A DNA stretch of 64,000 bases from Chitinophaga varians (GTDB taxonomy: Bacteria > Bacteroidota > Bacteroidia > Chitinophagales > Chitinophagaceae): NCBI RefSeq assembly GCF_012641275.1, contig NZ_JABAIA010000002.1:744001-808000 (forward strand), written 5' to 3'. Position 1 is the first letter of the stretch. Each line of letters opens with the position of its first letter. Below are positions 8,387 to 15,964 of this stretch, one piece after another. The position numbers and the translations under genes are program-made. Below the pieces are notes generated by a model. That model saw nothing but the letters and a program-made list of their open reading frames with translations. It searched no databases and had not been told where the DNA came from.

Positions 8387-9187
8387 ATGAAAAAGATCGC
8401 ACTTATCTTTACTGCCGGCATCGGACTGTTAGCGGCGTGTACCCGTGTACCTATAACAGGACGTAGCCAGTTAAACCTGCTCCCCGAAAGCACCATGCAA
8501 TCCATGGCACTTCAGGAATACCAATCATTTCTTTCTTCCAACAAAGTTGTGTCCCAAAGCACCAACAGAGACGCGGAAATGGTAAAAAGAGTAGGACAGC
8601 GTATTGCCGGCGCCGTTACCGCTTATATGAACCAGAACGGCATGGGCAACCAGATTGCTGACTATAAATGGGAATTTAACCTGGTAGATAGTAAAGAAGT
8701 GAATGCCTGGTGTATGCCGGGAGGTAAAGTGGTGGTGTACACAGGACTGTTGCCTGTTACCCAGAACGAAACGGCACTGGCCTGCGTAATGGGCCACGAA
8801 ATTGCCCACGCCATCGCCCGTCACGGTAATGAGCGCATGAGCCAGGGACTGGTGGCACAAGGCATCCAGGTGGCCGGCTCTGTAGCCCTGGGCAAAAATC
8901 CCACTGCTGTAAACCTCTTTAACCAGGCCTTTGGCGTAGGCGGTAACCTGGGTATTATGGCCTTCTCCCGCCAGAATGAGCTGGAAGCGGACCATCTCGG
9001 CGTTATATTTATGGCCATGGCAGGATATAACCCACAGGAGTCCATTCCGTTCTGGCAACGTATGGCCAACATGAGCAACGGCCAGAAACCACCTGAGTTT
9101 TTGAGCACCCACCCCAGCGATGCAAGACGTGTGCAACAGCTTCAGCAACTGATGCCGGAAGCCATGAAGTACTACAAGCCAAGATAG
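8387..9187 (+). CDS. M48-family periplasmic metalloprotease lipoprotein
   Basis: This 266-residue protein has a lipoprotein signal (MKKIALIFTAGIGLLAAC, cysteine at 18). The zinc motif HEIAHAIARHG lies near residue 137 and the third ligand is in ELEADHLG near 200. M48 proteins of this type (YcaL/LoiP/BepA-like) act in outer-membrane quality control. There are no TPR repeats, so it resembles LoiP/YcaL more than BepA. The start at 8387 rather than 8321 is set by the lipobox and the -7 box. The gene is convergent with oxyR across a very large palindrome. Confidence 0.9.
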   Translation: MKKIALIFTAGIGLLAACTRVPITGRSQLNLLPESTMQSMALQEYQSFLSSNKVVSQSTNRDAEMVKRVGQRIAGAVTAYMNQNGMGNQIADYKWEFNLVDSKEVNAWCMPGGKVVVYTGLLPVTQNETALACVMGHEIAHAIARHGNERMSQGLVAQGIQVAGSVALGKNPTAVNLFNQAFGVGGNLGIMAFSRQNELEADHLGVIFMAMAGYNPQESIPFWQRMANMSNGQKPPEFLSTHPSDARRVQQLQQLMPEAMKYYKPR

Positions 9188-9188
9188 C

Positions 9189-9335
9189 ATTCAGGGATTT
9201 TTTGATTTACGATTTTTTGATTTCGTAGATGAATAAATAGAAAGACCGAAGCAATTATTATTTGCTTCGGTCTTTTTATTTATTCGCTTTTAACTCGCAG
9301 AAATCAAAAAATCGTAAATCAAAAAATCCCTGAAT
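9189..9335. repeat. 147-bp nested palindrome with perfect 36-bp outer arms
   Basis: The outer arms 9189-9224 and 9300-9335 are exact reverse complements. Each is made of two near-repeats (GGATTTTTTGATTTAC and GATTTTTTGATTTC). The bidirectional terminator hairpin sits in the centre. The element starts one base after the TAG of the M48 gene and ends one base before the TAA of oxyR, so it fills the whole convergent spacer. Confidence 0.95.
9231..9286. terminator. bidirectional terminator at the centre of the palindrome
   Basis: A 14-bp perfect stem, AAAGACCGAAGCAA (9241-9254) with TTGCTTCGGTCTTT (9262-9275), has a 7-nt loop. It extends outward with GAATAAATA / TATTTATTC. T-tracts occur on both strands, so it can end both the M48 and the oxyR transcripts. 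Confidence 0.85.
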
Positions 9336-9336
9336 C

Positions 9337-10278
9337 TTACATGTTTATTTCGATGACCTTTTTATTCTTTTGCGCTTTGGTCTTTTCCGGCACATGCGCC
9401 AGTATCTCTTTTTTAAAGGCTTCTATCAGGGCCTGTTTGATAAAATGACGATGGGTAACGAGACTGATTTCCCTCACCGGTTCGGGCGTTTTAAAATAAC
9501 GGACCATATTCAGCTGGCGGCTGGAAAGGTCCTGCAGTGACAACTCCGGTAAAATAGTGTATCCTTCATTCAGATCTACCATCCGTTTGAGTGTTTCCAC
9601 GCTGCCGGTATTGTATTCCAGGTTTTTATGCTCGCCCATGGTAAACTTGTCCTTGCAGATGTTCAGTACCTGGTTACGCATGCAGTGCCCTTCATTCAGC
9701 AGCCATACGTCTTTTAGTTCCAGTTCTTCTGCACGCACTACTTTCTTTTCATACAACGGGTTGCTTTTTGCGGTATACACCACAAAGGACTCATAAAACA
9801 GCGGATGCTCTTCCAGGTGGGGATTATGCAGCGGCGTGGCCAGCAGGCCACAGTCCAGCAGCTCCTGCTTCAACTGTTGAATGATCTGTTCTGTGGGGTA
9901 TTCCCATATTTCCAGTTTTACTTTGGGATATTTCTTCATGAACCCCGTCAGGATGCGGGGAAGGAGATAGGGTGCAAGGGTAGGGATAATGCCCACTTTC
10001 AGGTTGCCCTGTACTTCTTTTTTCTGGTCTGCGATAATTTCCCGGATACGGGCGTTTTCTTTCAGGATGATCCTGGCCTGCGCCACTACAGCAATGCCTA
10101 TTTCAGTGGGCACCACCGGCAGTTTGCTGCGGTCAAATAATTTAATGCCCAGCTCATCTTCCAGTTTTTGTATCTGCATACTTAGCGTAGGCTGTGTAAC
10201 GAAGCATTTTTCCGCTGCGATCACAAAGCTCCGGTAGGTGTCTACCGCAACGATGTACTCCAATTGAACCGTTGTCAT
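9337..10278 (-). CDS. oxyR: LysR-family peroxide sensor OxyR
   Basis: A 313-residue LysR-type regulator. The N-terminal helix-turn-helix (about 1-60) includes AAEKCFVTQPTLSMQIQKLEDELGIKLFDRS. The effector domain carries GHCMRNQVLNIC, with two cysteines nine apart exactly as C199/C208 of E. coli OxyR, which form the peroxide-induced disulfide. The start is placed at ATG 10278 (MTTVQLEYIV), since the longer frame runs through the promoter. No catalase, ahpC or dps gene is adjacent, so targets are elsewhere. Confidence 0.93.
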   Translation of the reverse strand: MTTVQLEYIVAVDTYRSFVIAAEKCFVTQPTLSMQIQKLEDELGIKLFDRSKLPVVPTEIGIAVVAQARIILKENARIREIIADQKKEVQGNLKVGIIPTLAPYLLPRILTGFMKKYPKVKLEIWEYPTEQIIQQLKQELLDCGLLATPLHNPHLEEHPLFYESFVVYTAKSNPLYEKKVVRAEELELKDVWLLNEGHCMRNQVLNICKDKFTMGEHKNLEYNTGSVETLKRMVDLNEGYTILPELSLQDLSSRQLNMVRYFKTPEPVREISLVTHRHFIKQALIEAFKKEILAHVPEKTKAQKNKKVIEINM

Positions 10279-10282
10279 GTTG

Positions 10283-10314
10283 CAAAGGTATTGATAAAAT
10301 CTATAGATAGGCAA
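10283..10314 (-). promoter_or_regulatory. oxyR promoter, possibly giving a leaderless message
   Basis: On the minus strand TTG (10312-10314) and TACCTTTG (10283-10290) are 21 bp apart, a full Bacteroidota promoter. Only 4 nt (CAAC) separate the -7 box from ATG 10278, so transcription should start at or within the start codon. The -33 TTG overlaps the outer edge of repeat element A. Confidence 0.7.
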
Positions 10315-10408
10315 TTACGAATTAAGGGCTCCCTTACAGAGCGGTTAGTAAGTAACCGCTCCTTAAGAAAGCCCTTAATTCGTAATTCGTAATTCGTAAT
10401 TTGTAATT
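10313..10408. repeat. intergenic inverted-repeat element, copy A
   Basis: The 18-bp arms 10313-10330 and 10370-10387 are perfect reverse complements (AATTACGAATTAAGGGCT). Inside is a second hairpin, GAGCGGTTA/TAACCGCTC (10339-10361). The right side continues as a 7-bp tandem repeat of TTCGTAA/TTTGTAA units up to 10408. It overlaps the TAA stop (10407-10409) of the minus-strand gene on its right and reaches the oxyR promoter on its left. Confidence 0.9.
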
Positions 10409-11624
10409 AGAATATACGATAACGATATTTGATTTTTTCAGTATTGCTGTACAGCTCACGGATGTTGATAGATGCCTGGATTTCCTGTACGGCATCGGTT
10501 TTCAGGTTACGGAACTCTGCCTGTTTGTTGTCGATAATATTTTTTTCGGCCAGTCCGTTGTCCTGCGCGATCTTGAGTGAATTGTTCACCTTGGTGTAAT
10601 AAGAGTCCAGCAGGGTAAAGTATTCGTTGTAAAGATTTTCGAAGCGTTTGGTTTGCAGCACCAGGTCTTCCAGCTGGTTGTTCACCTCTTTCAGATTGGG
10701 GTTTTCCCGCAGCAACGATTCATAGTCGATACGTTTGTTTTTAGTGTATTTGGCTTCCAGCTGTCCGAAATAATCTACCACCTTTTCCTTTTTGAACTCA
10801 TAGAAATATTCGTTCATCGTTTGGCTCAGCGGTTTTGCGCCTTTCTGCGGAGCGGGGAACTTCAGGGAAGTAGCGGTAAACGACAGGTGGTCGAACAGGT
10901 TGTCCTGCAACAGGCTGAGTTGGTCCTTATTGAAGTTGAGGCCGTACTCAAACTTCTGGTTGGCATCGTTCAGGGCTGTATAGTACACTACATATTTATT
11001 CAGTTCTTTTTCAAAATCCTGCAGTGACTTCTGATTGATCTGTTTATTGTTCACGCTGACACTGTGCAGGAAGTTCATCACTGAATTGGCGATGGCCAGC
11101 GGTGGTGTCAGGGAGGTGAAGCTCTGGAAGATAGGGCTGTTGATAATGGATTTGGTGGATTCCACTATTTTGGAATTTTTTTCACCCTTGTCTGATTTGT
11201 TTTTCAGGATGATTTTTTCCACCAGTTCCACGATGCGGTCGCTCAGTGAAAACCCTAAAGCCTTGCTTTCGGGGTTGTTGAGCGAGGTAATGAATACATC
11301 GAGGTTATTGGTGGTGGTACGCGATTTCAGGTCAATGATCTTTTTGTTGAGCAGGTAATAAGTTTCACTCGCGTTGATGATATTATTTTTGATGAGATCG
11401 TACTTGCTCATATTATCGATCTCTTTACCCTGCAGCAAGGCCTGAATAGCATTGGAGTTCGTTTTATCGTTGTCCGTGATGCGCTGCATTTCTTCTACCA
11501 GTTTCCTTATAGTGGTGTCCTGTGTTTTGATGACTGGAGAGGTGATGGCTTTTAACTCCGGGTCCTGGGCTTGTGCGGCCTGAAAGGTTAACAAAAAGAT
11601 AAAGGGTGCAGGCAGCACTTTCAT
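10407..11624 (-). CDS. secreted coiled-coil protein of unknown function
   Basis: This 405-residue protein begins with a signal peptide (MKVLPAPFIFLLTFQAAQAQ). The rest is rich in Lys, Asn, Gln and Leu with long helical, coiled-coil-like stretches (IRKLVEEMQRITDNDK; LEDLVLQTKRFENLYNEY). No catalytic motif or known domain is visible. The frame stays open to 11789, but the signal peptide favours 11624; a TATCTTTG -7 box at 11797-11804 implies a leader of about 170 nt or a longer N-terminus. The stop codon overlaps repeat element A. Confidence 0.7.
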   Translation of the reverse strand: MKVLPAPFIFLLTFQAAQAQDPELKAITSPVIKTQDTTIRKLVEEMQRITDNDKTNSNAIQALLQGKEIDNMSKYDLIKNNIINASETYYLLNKKIIDLKSRTTTNNLDVFITSLNNPESKALGFSLSDRIVELVEKIILKNKSDKGEKNSKIVESTKSIINSPIFQSFTSLTPPLAIANSVMNFLHSVSVNNKQINQKSLQDFEKELNKYVVYYTALNDANQKFEYGLNFNKDQLSLLQDNLFDHLSFTATSLKFPAPQKGAKPLSQTMNEYFYEFKKEKVVDYFGQLEAKYTKNKRIDYESLLRENPNLKEVNNQLEDLVLQTKRFENLYNEYFTLLDSYYTKVNNSLKIAQDNGLAEKNIIDNKQAEFRNLKTDAVQEIQASINIRELYSNTEKIKYRYRIF

Positions 11625-11870
11625 CCATTTGAAAGTCCGGGAATTTTTTCCGGGCTGTACTAACGGCAATGAATAATTACAGGTGGCCTCTGGACCATTA
11701 CCATGCTTCATTTCCGTTGGTAGGTGTTTTAACATGTTCTTTTTGCTTTTTGTTAACAAAAATTTTAGAAAATATGATGCCAAAATCATCAAGCTACAAA
11801 GATAAATAATTAATAATAGTTAAAATTAAATCATGATAGGTGGTACACATGGGCATTTGAGCAATATATT

Positions 11871-11899
11871 TTGAATTATCAGCAGGTGACTTACCTTTG
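11871..11899 (+). promoter_or_regulatory. promoter of the GT2 glycosyltransferase gene
   Basis: TTG (11871-11873, within TTTTG) and TACCTTTG (11892-11899) are 18 bp apart, fitting the Bacteroidota promoter pattern. The -7 box ends 23 bp before ATG 11923. Confidence 0.65.
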
Positions 11900-11922
11900 C
11901 ACCCAAATTTGATCCACTTTTC

Positions 11923-12660
11923 ATGCTGAATGACAAAAAGATAGTGGTTGTGTTACCAGCCTACAACGCAGCACTTACACTGGAAAAGACGTTCCGGGAA
12001 ATCCCTTTCGACATCGTGGACGATGTGGTACTGGTAGATGATGCCAGTAAGGATGACACCCTGGAAGTAGGAAGACAATTAGGGATTAAACACCTGATAC
12101 GCCATGACAATAACAAGGGGTATGGCGGCAACCAGAAATCCTGTTACAACAAGGCGCTGGAGCTGGGAGCGGACGTAGTGGTGATGCTTCACCCCGATTA
12201 TCAGTATACGCCCAAGCTGATCACCGCCATGTGCAGCATCATCGCCAATGACCTGTACCCGGTTGTTTTCGGTTCCCGTATCCTGGGCAAAGGCGCGCTG
12301 AAAGGCGGAATGCCCATGTACAAATACATATTTAACCGTATGCTCACACTGACGCAGAATATTCTGATCGGTCAGAAGCTGAGCGAGTACCATACCGGTT
12401 ACCGCACCTTTTCGGGAGAAGTGCTGAAGAACATCAATTACATGGCCAACAGTGATGACTTTGTCTTTGATAATGAAATGATTTCGCAGATATTCATGAA
12501 AGGATACGATATTGCGGAAATAACCTGCCCCACCAAGTACTTTGAAGAAGCGTCCAGCATCAACTTCAAACGGAGCGCCATCTATGGCCTTGGTGTGTTA
12601 AGGGTGTCTTTGCAGCACCGTTTGCATATGTGGGGCCTTTTTAAAGGAAAGATTTATTAA
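11923..12660 (+). CDS. family 2 glycosyltransferase (dolichyl-phosphate-mannose-synthase-like)
   Basis: This 245-residue GT-A enzyme has an N-terminal VVVLPAYNAALTLEKTF nucleotide-binding strand, VLVDDASKDDT and the GYGGNQKSCYNKALELGAD motif. The metal-binding HPDYQY acidic motif lies near residue 89, and a YHTGYRTFSGE region follows near 160. There are no C-terminal membrane helices, so it probably acts at the cytoplasmic face on a nucleotide sugar. The acceptor cannot be told. A methyltransferase gene starts 16 bp after its stop and may be co-transcribed. Confidence 0.88.
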   Translation: MLNDKKIVVVLPAYNAALTLEKTFREIPFDIVDDVVLVDDASKDDTLEVGRQLGIKHLIRHDNNKGYGGNQKSCYNKALELGADVVVMLHPDYQYTPKLITAMCSIIANDLYPVVFGSRILGKGALKGGMPMYKYIFNRMLTLTQNILIGQKLSEYHTGYRTFSGEVLKNINYMANSDDFVFDNEMISQIFMKGYDIAEITCPTKYFEEASSINFKRSAIYGLGVLRVSLQHRLHMWGLFKGKIY

Positions 12661-12676
12661 AAAATTCGTATAGTCA

Positions 12677-13474
12677 GTGAGTTTAGCGCAGCAGTATCGA
12701 TTAGCTACCAAATATATCCGGTATTATTTTACCTCCGGGAACCGTCATGATGTCCATTCCCCGTTCGTTTTCTCCCTTATAGAAGACGTATTGCTGGATA
12801 AAACCCGTCATGCCGCCTTCGGCGAGATAGAACAGCTGCGCAAACAACTGCTGGCCAGCACCGAAACCCTGCAGGTCACCGATCTGGGGGCCGGCTCCCT
12901 TATTTCTTCGGGCAACGAACGGAAAGTCAGCGACATAACCCGTTATGCCGCTAAACAGCCTAAATTCGGGCAGTTGTTTTACCGGCTGGTCCAATACCTT
13001 CAGCCGAAGCAGCTGCTCGAATTAGGCACCTCAATGGGCCTTTCTACCGCCTATATGGCCAAAGCGGCGCCCGATGCGCGTGTATACACCATTGAAGGCT
13101 GCCCCAATATCGCCGCCAGAGCCCGCAAAAACTTTGATACGCTGCAGCTCGATAATATCACGCAGGTGACAGGCAATTTTGATACGGTATTACCGGACGT
13201 GCTCCGCCAGATACAACGGCCCGACTGGGTCTACATCGACGGTAATCACCGCAAAGAGCCTACACTGGCCTACTTTGAGCAATGCCTGCAATACGTGCAT
13301 GAACACTCCCTCCTGATTTTTGATGATATCCACTGGACTCCGGACATGGAAGCGGCCTGGCATACTATCCAGGAGCATCCGCAGGTGACCATGACCATCG
13401 ACCTGTTTTTCATCGGGCTGGTCTTTTTCCGGAAGGATTTCAAAGTGAAACAGCATTTCACGCTGAAATATTAA
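12677..13474 (+). CDS. class I SAM-dependent O-methyltransferase (Methyltransf_24 type)
   Basis: A 265-residue protein with the SAM-binding LLELGTSMGLSTAYMAKAAP motif near residue 115. VYTIEGCPNIAARAR and the acidic DWVYIDGNHRKEPTLAYFEQCL follow. The fold resembles small-molecule O-methyltransferases, but the substrate is unknown. The only sensible start is GTG 12677, 16 bp after the glycosyltransferase stop. The spacing suggests one operon, so the substrate could be a glycan or lipid intermediate (inference). Confidence 0.8.
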   Translation: MSLAQQYRLATKYIRYYFTSGNRHDVHSPFVFSLIEDVLLDKTRHAAFGEIEQLRKQLLASTETLQVTDLGAGSLISSGNERKVSDITRYAAKQPKFGQLFYRLVQYLQPKQLLELGTSMGLSTAYMAKAAPDARVYTIEGCPNIAARARKNFDTLQLDNITQVTGNFDTVLPDVLRQIQRPDWVYIDGNHRKEPTLAYFEQCLQYVHEHSLLIFDDIHWTPDMEAAWHTIQEHPQVTMTIDLFFIGLVFFRKDFKVKQHFTLKY

Positions 13475-13529
13475 AAAAATTTAAAAAATACCGCTGCGCA
13501 GGTAGTATATTAGGAAACAAATTCCTCAT

Positions 13530-14327
13530 ATGAACTACTGCAGATACCTCCTTTTTTGCTGTTGCCTCCTGCTGGCCGCTGTATGCAGCCAGGCGCAGGA
13601 CCTCGACGCGTTCAGCTATGAAACCTATTACCATCATGGCGACACCCTGCGCTACCGCCTGCTGACACCGGCCAACTACGATGTGCACAAAAAATATCCG
13701 CTGATCGTTTTCCTGCATGGCGCCGGTGAGCGGGGATATGATAACAACGCGCAACTGCTGCATGGCGGTACCATGTTCCTGCGGGATTCTCTGCGCAACA
13801 AATACCCGGCCTTTGTACTGGCGCCGCAATGCCCTACGGGCAGCACCTGGGCGCCGATGAGCCTCGAACGGGACAGCACCGGTAAAATCATCCGAGGGGA
13901 CTTTCCGCTGGACGCCCCCGCTCCGCCGGCCACGGCAGCGCTCAATGTGCTGCTGGACAGCCTGTTGTCCAGCGGAAAAATCGATAAGAAAAGAGTATAT
14001 ATCGGCGGCCTGTCCATGGGAGGCATGGGCACATTCTACATGATCACCAAAAGACCTGAATTGTTTGCGGCGGCGTTCCCTATCTGCGGCGCAGGCAACG
14101 TGGCGGCTGCCGACCGTTTTGCCCGTAAAGTGCCGGTTTGGATATTCCATGGCGGGGCTGACGGTGTAGTACCGGTGGAAGGCTCCCGTGCATATGATGC
14201 CAAACTGAAATCCCTCCATGCGGACTACAGATATACTGAATATCCCGGCGTAGGCCATAATAGCTGGGACAATGTGTTCGTGGAACCGGACCTTTTCCGC
14301 TGGCTGTTCTCTCACAAAAAGAAATAA
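13530..14327 (+). CDS. secreted alpha/beta-hydrolase (esterase/peptidase family)
   Basis: This 265-residue protein has a signal peptide ending CSQAQ. The catalytic triad is readable: Ser in GLSMGGMGTFYM (about residue 157), Asp in FHGGADGVVPVEGSR and His in GVGHNSWDNVF near the C-terminus. The FLHGAGERGYDNNAQL stretch supplies the oxyanion hole. The pattern fits secreted prolyl-oligopeptidase-like or feruloyl-esterase-like hydrolases (COG4099 type). It stands alone, convergent with the efflux operon. Confidence 0.85.
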   Translation: MNYCRYLLFCCCLLLAAVCSQAQDLDAFSYETYYHHGDTLRYRLLTPANYDVHKKYPLIVFLHGAGERGYDNNAQLLHGGTMFLRDSLRNKYPAFVLAPQCPTGSTWAPMSLERDSTGKIIRGDFPLDAPAPPATAALNVLLDSLLSSGKIDKKRVYIGGLSMGGMGTFYMITKRPELFAAAFPICGAGNVAAADRFARKVPVWIFHGGADGVVPVEGSRAYDAKLKSLHADYRYTEYPGVGHNSWDNVFVEPDLFRWLFSHKKK

Positions 14328-14344
14328 TACCTCTTTAAAAGGTG

Positions 14345-14380
14345 AAAATAAAAAGCCCCCGGCCATACGGCCAGGGGCTT
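14345..14380 (-). terminator. terminator of the RND efflux operon
   Basis: AAGCCCC-C-GGCC / GGCC-A-GGGGCTT (14353-14380) forms an 11-bp stem with one internal mismatch. On the minus strand it is followed by TTTTTATTTT, so it ends the tolC-like transcript. An 11-bp inverted repeat (ATAAAACCTTC 14387-14397 / GAAGGTTTTAT 14434-14444) lies just before it. Confidence 0.75.
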
Positions 14381-14515
14381 CGCTCTATAAAACCTTCCGG
14401 GTCAAACCAATATCACACTGTCATCCGGTAAAAGAAGGTTTTATTCATCACACTCATCCATTCTCCTTCCGCCATTCTGATCTTCATTTTATCATCTGTC
14501 TAAAACAATCCGGTA

Positions 14516-15964
14516 TTAACGTGCGCCGGAGCCGCCCAAAGACCGGTATAGCGATACCAGTCCCTGGTACACGCCTTTTCGTGTGTTTACCAGCGCCAGT
14601 TCCGCTTCCAGTACGCTTTTCTGGGCGGTGATCACTTCCAGGTAATTGGCGTAGCCGGTGGTGAACAGGATATTGGCAGTAGACACGGCCTGCTGTAATA
14701 CCAGCACCTCTTTGGATTTGAGGGAAAATGCCTGGTGCTGGTTCTCTACTTTGTTAAGTGCAGTGGCCACTTCCTGGTAACCGTTCACAATCGCCTGCTG
14801 GTATTCGTAAAATGCCGTATAGGCGTTAGCGGTGGAAATGTTGTACTGTGCTTTCAGCTGTTTTTTGTTGAAAATGGGAGCGGTGACACTTCCCAGTGCG
14901 CCCCAGGCAATGGAGGCGGGTGATTTAAACAGCAGTCCTGCCTTAAAGGCGTTAAAGCCGGCATAAGGTGTAATGGTGAGTCCCGGGAGAAAAGCGGCCC
15001 TGGCGGCTTTTACGTCGGCCTTGGTGGCGCTGAGCTCCAGTTCGGCCCGTTGGATGTCCGGACGGTGCAGCAACAGATTTGCCGGGATGCCGGAAGGAAC
15101 AGCGGGAGGCAGGTTGGCGGTATCTACCAGGTCTGATACAGCGCTGCGCTCAATATGTTGTGGCAGTCTGCCCATCAGCGCGTTCAGCTGGTTTTCGATG
15201 GATGCGATTTCCTGCTTTACGCCAAATTCGAGCGCCTGTGTGCTCAGCAGTTGTGCGGTAAACTGTTGCACGGCCAGCTCGGTAGCGCGACCGGCATCTT
15301 TTTGTATATGTACCGTGGCCACGGCTGCTTCCTGTAGCTTGATGTTGCGGTGGATGATCACCAGTTCATTGTCCATGGCCAGCAGCTCATAATAGAGGCC
15401 GGTGATACCGGCCACGATTTGAGTGGTGAGCAGGCGGCGAGCCTCGCTGGTGGCCAGGAAGCGCGCCATGGTGGCATGCCGCTGCTGTTTCAGTTTACCC
15501 CACAGATCTATCTCCCAGGAGCTTCTGATACCGGCAAAGTATTCAGGCGTAGGATCGGATACCCGTTGATCGTCATTGATATTGGGCGATTTGTTGGTGT
15601 CGAAGTTGCCCACGCCGGTCATCGTATAATCCGCAAAGTGGTCAACACCAGCTGTCAATGATAGATTGACAGAAGGCAGCCATGCGTTCCGGGCCATCAT
15701 CAGGTTGGCCTGTGCGGCAGAAATACGGCGGCTGGCGGCCAGCAGGTCGTAGTTGTTTTGCAGCGCGCTGTCAACCAGATTTTTCAGGTACCGGTCCTGG
15801 AAAATGCGGTCAAAGCTCGCCAGTGATATAGTGTCAGCAGCCGGAGCGGTAGTAACGGAAGCGGATATACGTTCCGGCAGCTGCAGTTCTTTCTGTGTGG
15901 TGCAGGCGACGGCGCCCGTCAACAGACAGGCGCCCAGCGCATATTGATATATTCGTTTATTCAT
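14516..15964 (-). CDS. RND efflux outer-membrane factor lipoprotein (OprM/NodT type)
   Basis: This 482-residue TolC-family protein starts with a lipoprotein signal (lipobox GAVAC, cysteine 21). It carries the two outer-membrane-efflux repeats with long helices (LAASRRISAAQANLMMARN; LNKVENQHQAFSLKSKEVL) and the motif RPDIQRAELELSATKADVKAARAAFLP near 310. It forms the trimeric exit duct of the pump encoded by the two genes upstream. Its start overlaps the end of the pump gene by 8 bp, indicating translational coupling. Confidence 0.94.
   Translation of the reverse strand: MNKRIYQYALGACLLTGAVACTTQKELQLPERISASVTTAPAADTISLASFDRIFQDRYLKNLVDSALQNNYDLLAASRRISAAQANLMMARNAWLPSVNLSLTAGVDHFADYTMTGVGNFDTNKSPNINDDQRVSDPTPEYFAGIRSSWEIDLWGKLKQQRHATMARFLATSEARRLLTTQIVAGITGLYYELLAMDNELVIIHRNIKLQEAAVATVHIQKDAGRATELAVQQFTAQLLSTQALEFGVKQEIASIENQLNALMGRLPQHIERSAVSDLVDTANLPPAVPSGIPANLLLHRPDIQRAELELSATKADVKAARAAFLPGLTITPYAGFNAFKAGLLFKSPASIAWGALGSVTAPIFNKKQLKAQYNISTANAYTAFYEYQQAIVNGYQEVATALNKVENQHQAFSLKSKEVLVLQQAVSTANILFTTGYANYLEVITAQKSVLEAELALVNTRKGVYQGLVSLYRSLGGSGAR

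Noticed and set aside
10370..10408. Heptamer tandem repeats considered as a CRISPR array
   Set aside because: Units are 7 bp with no spacers, and no cas genes are present. They are arms of an inverted repeat.
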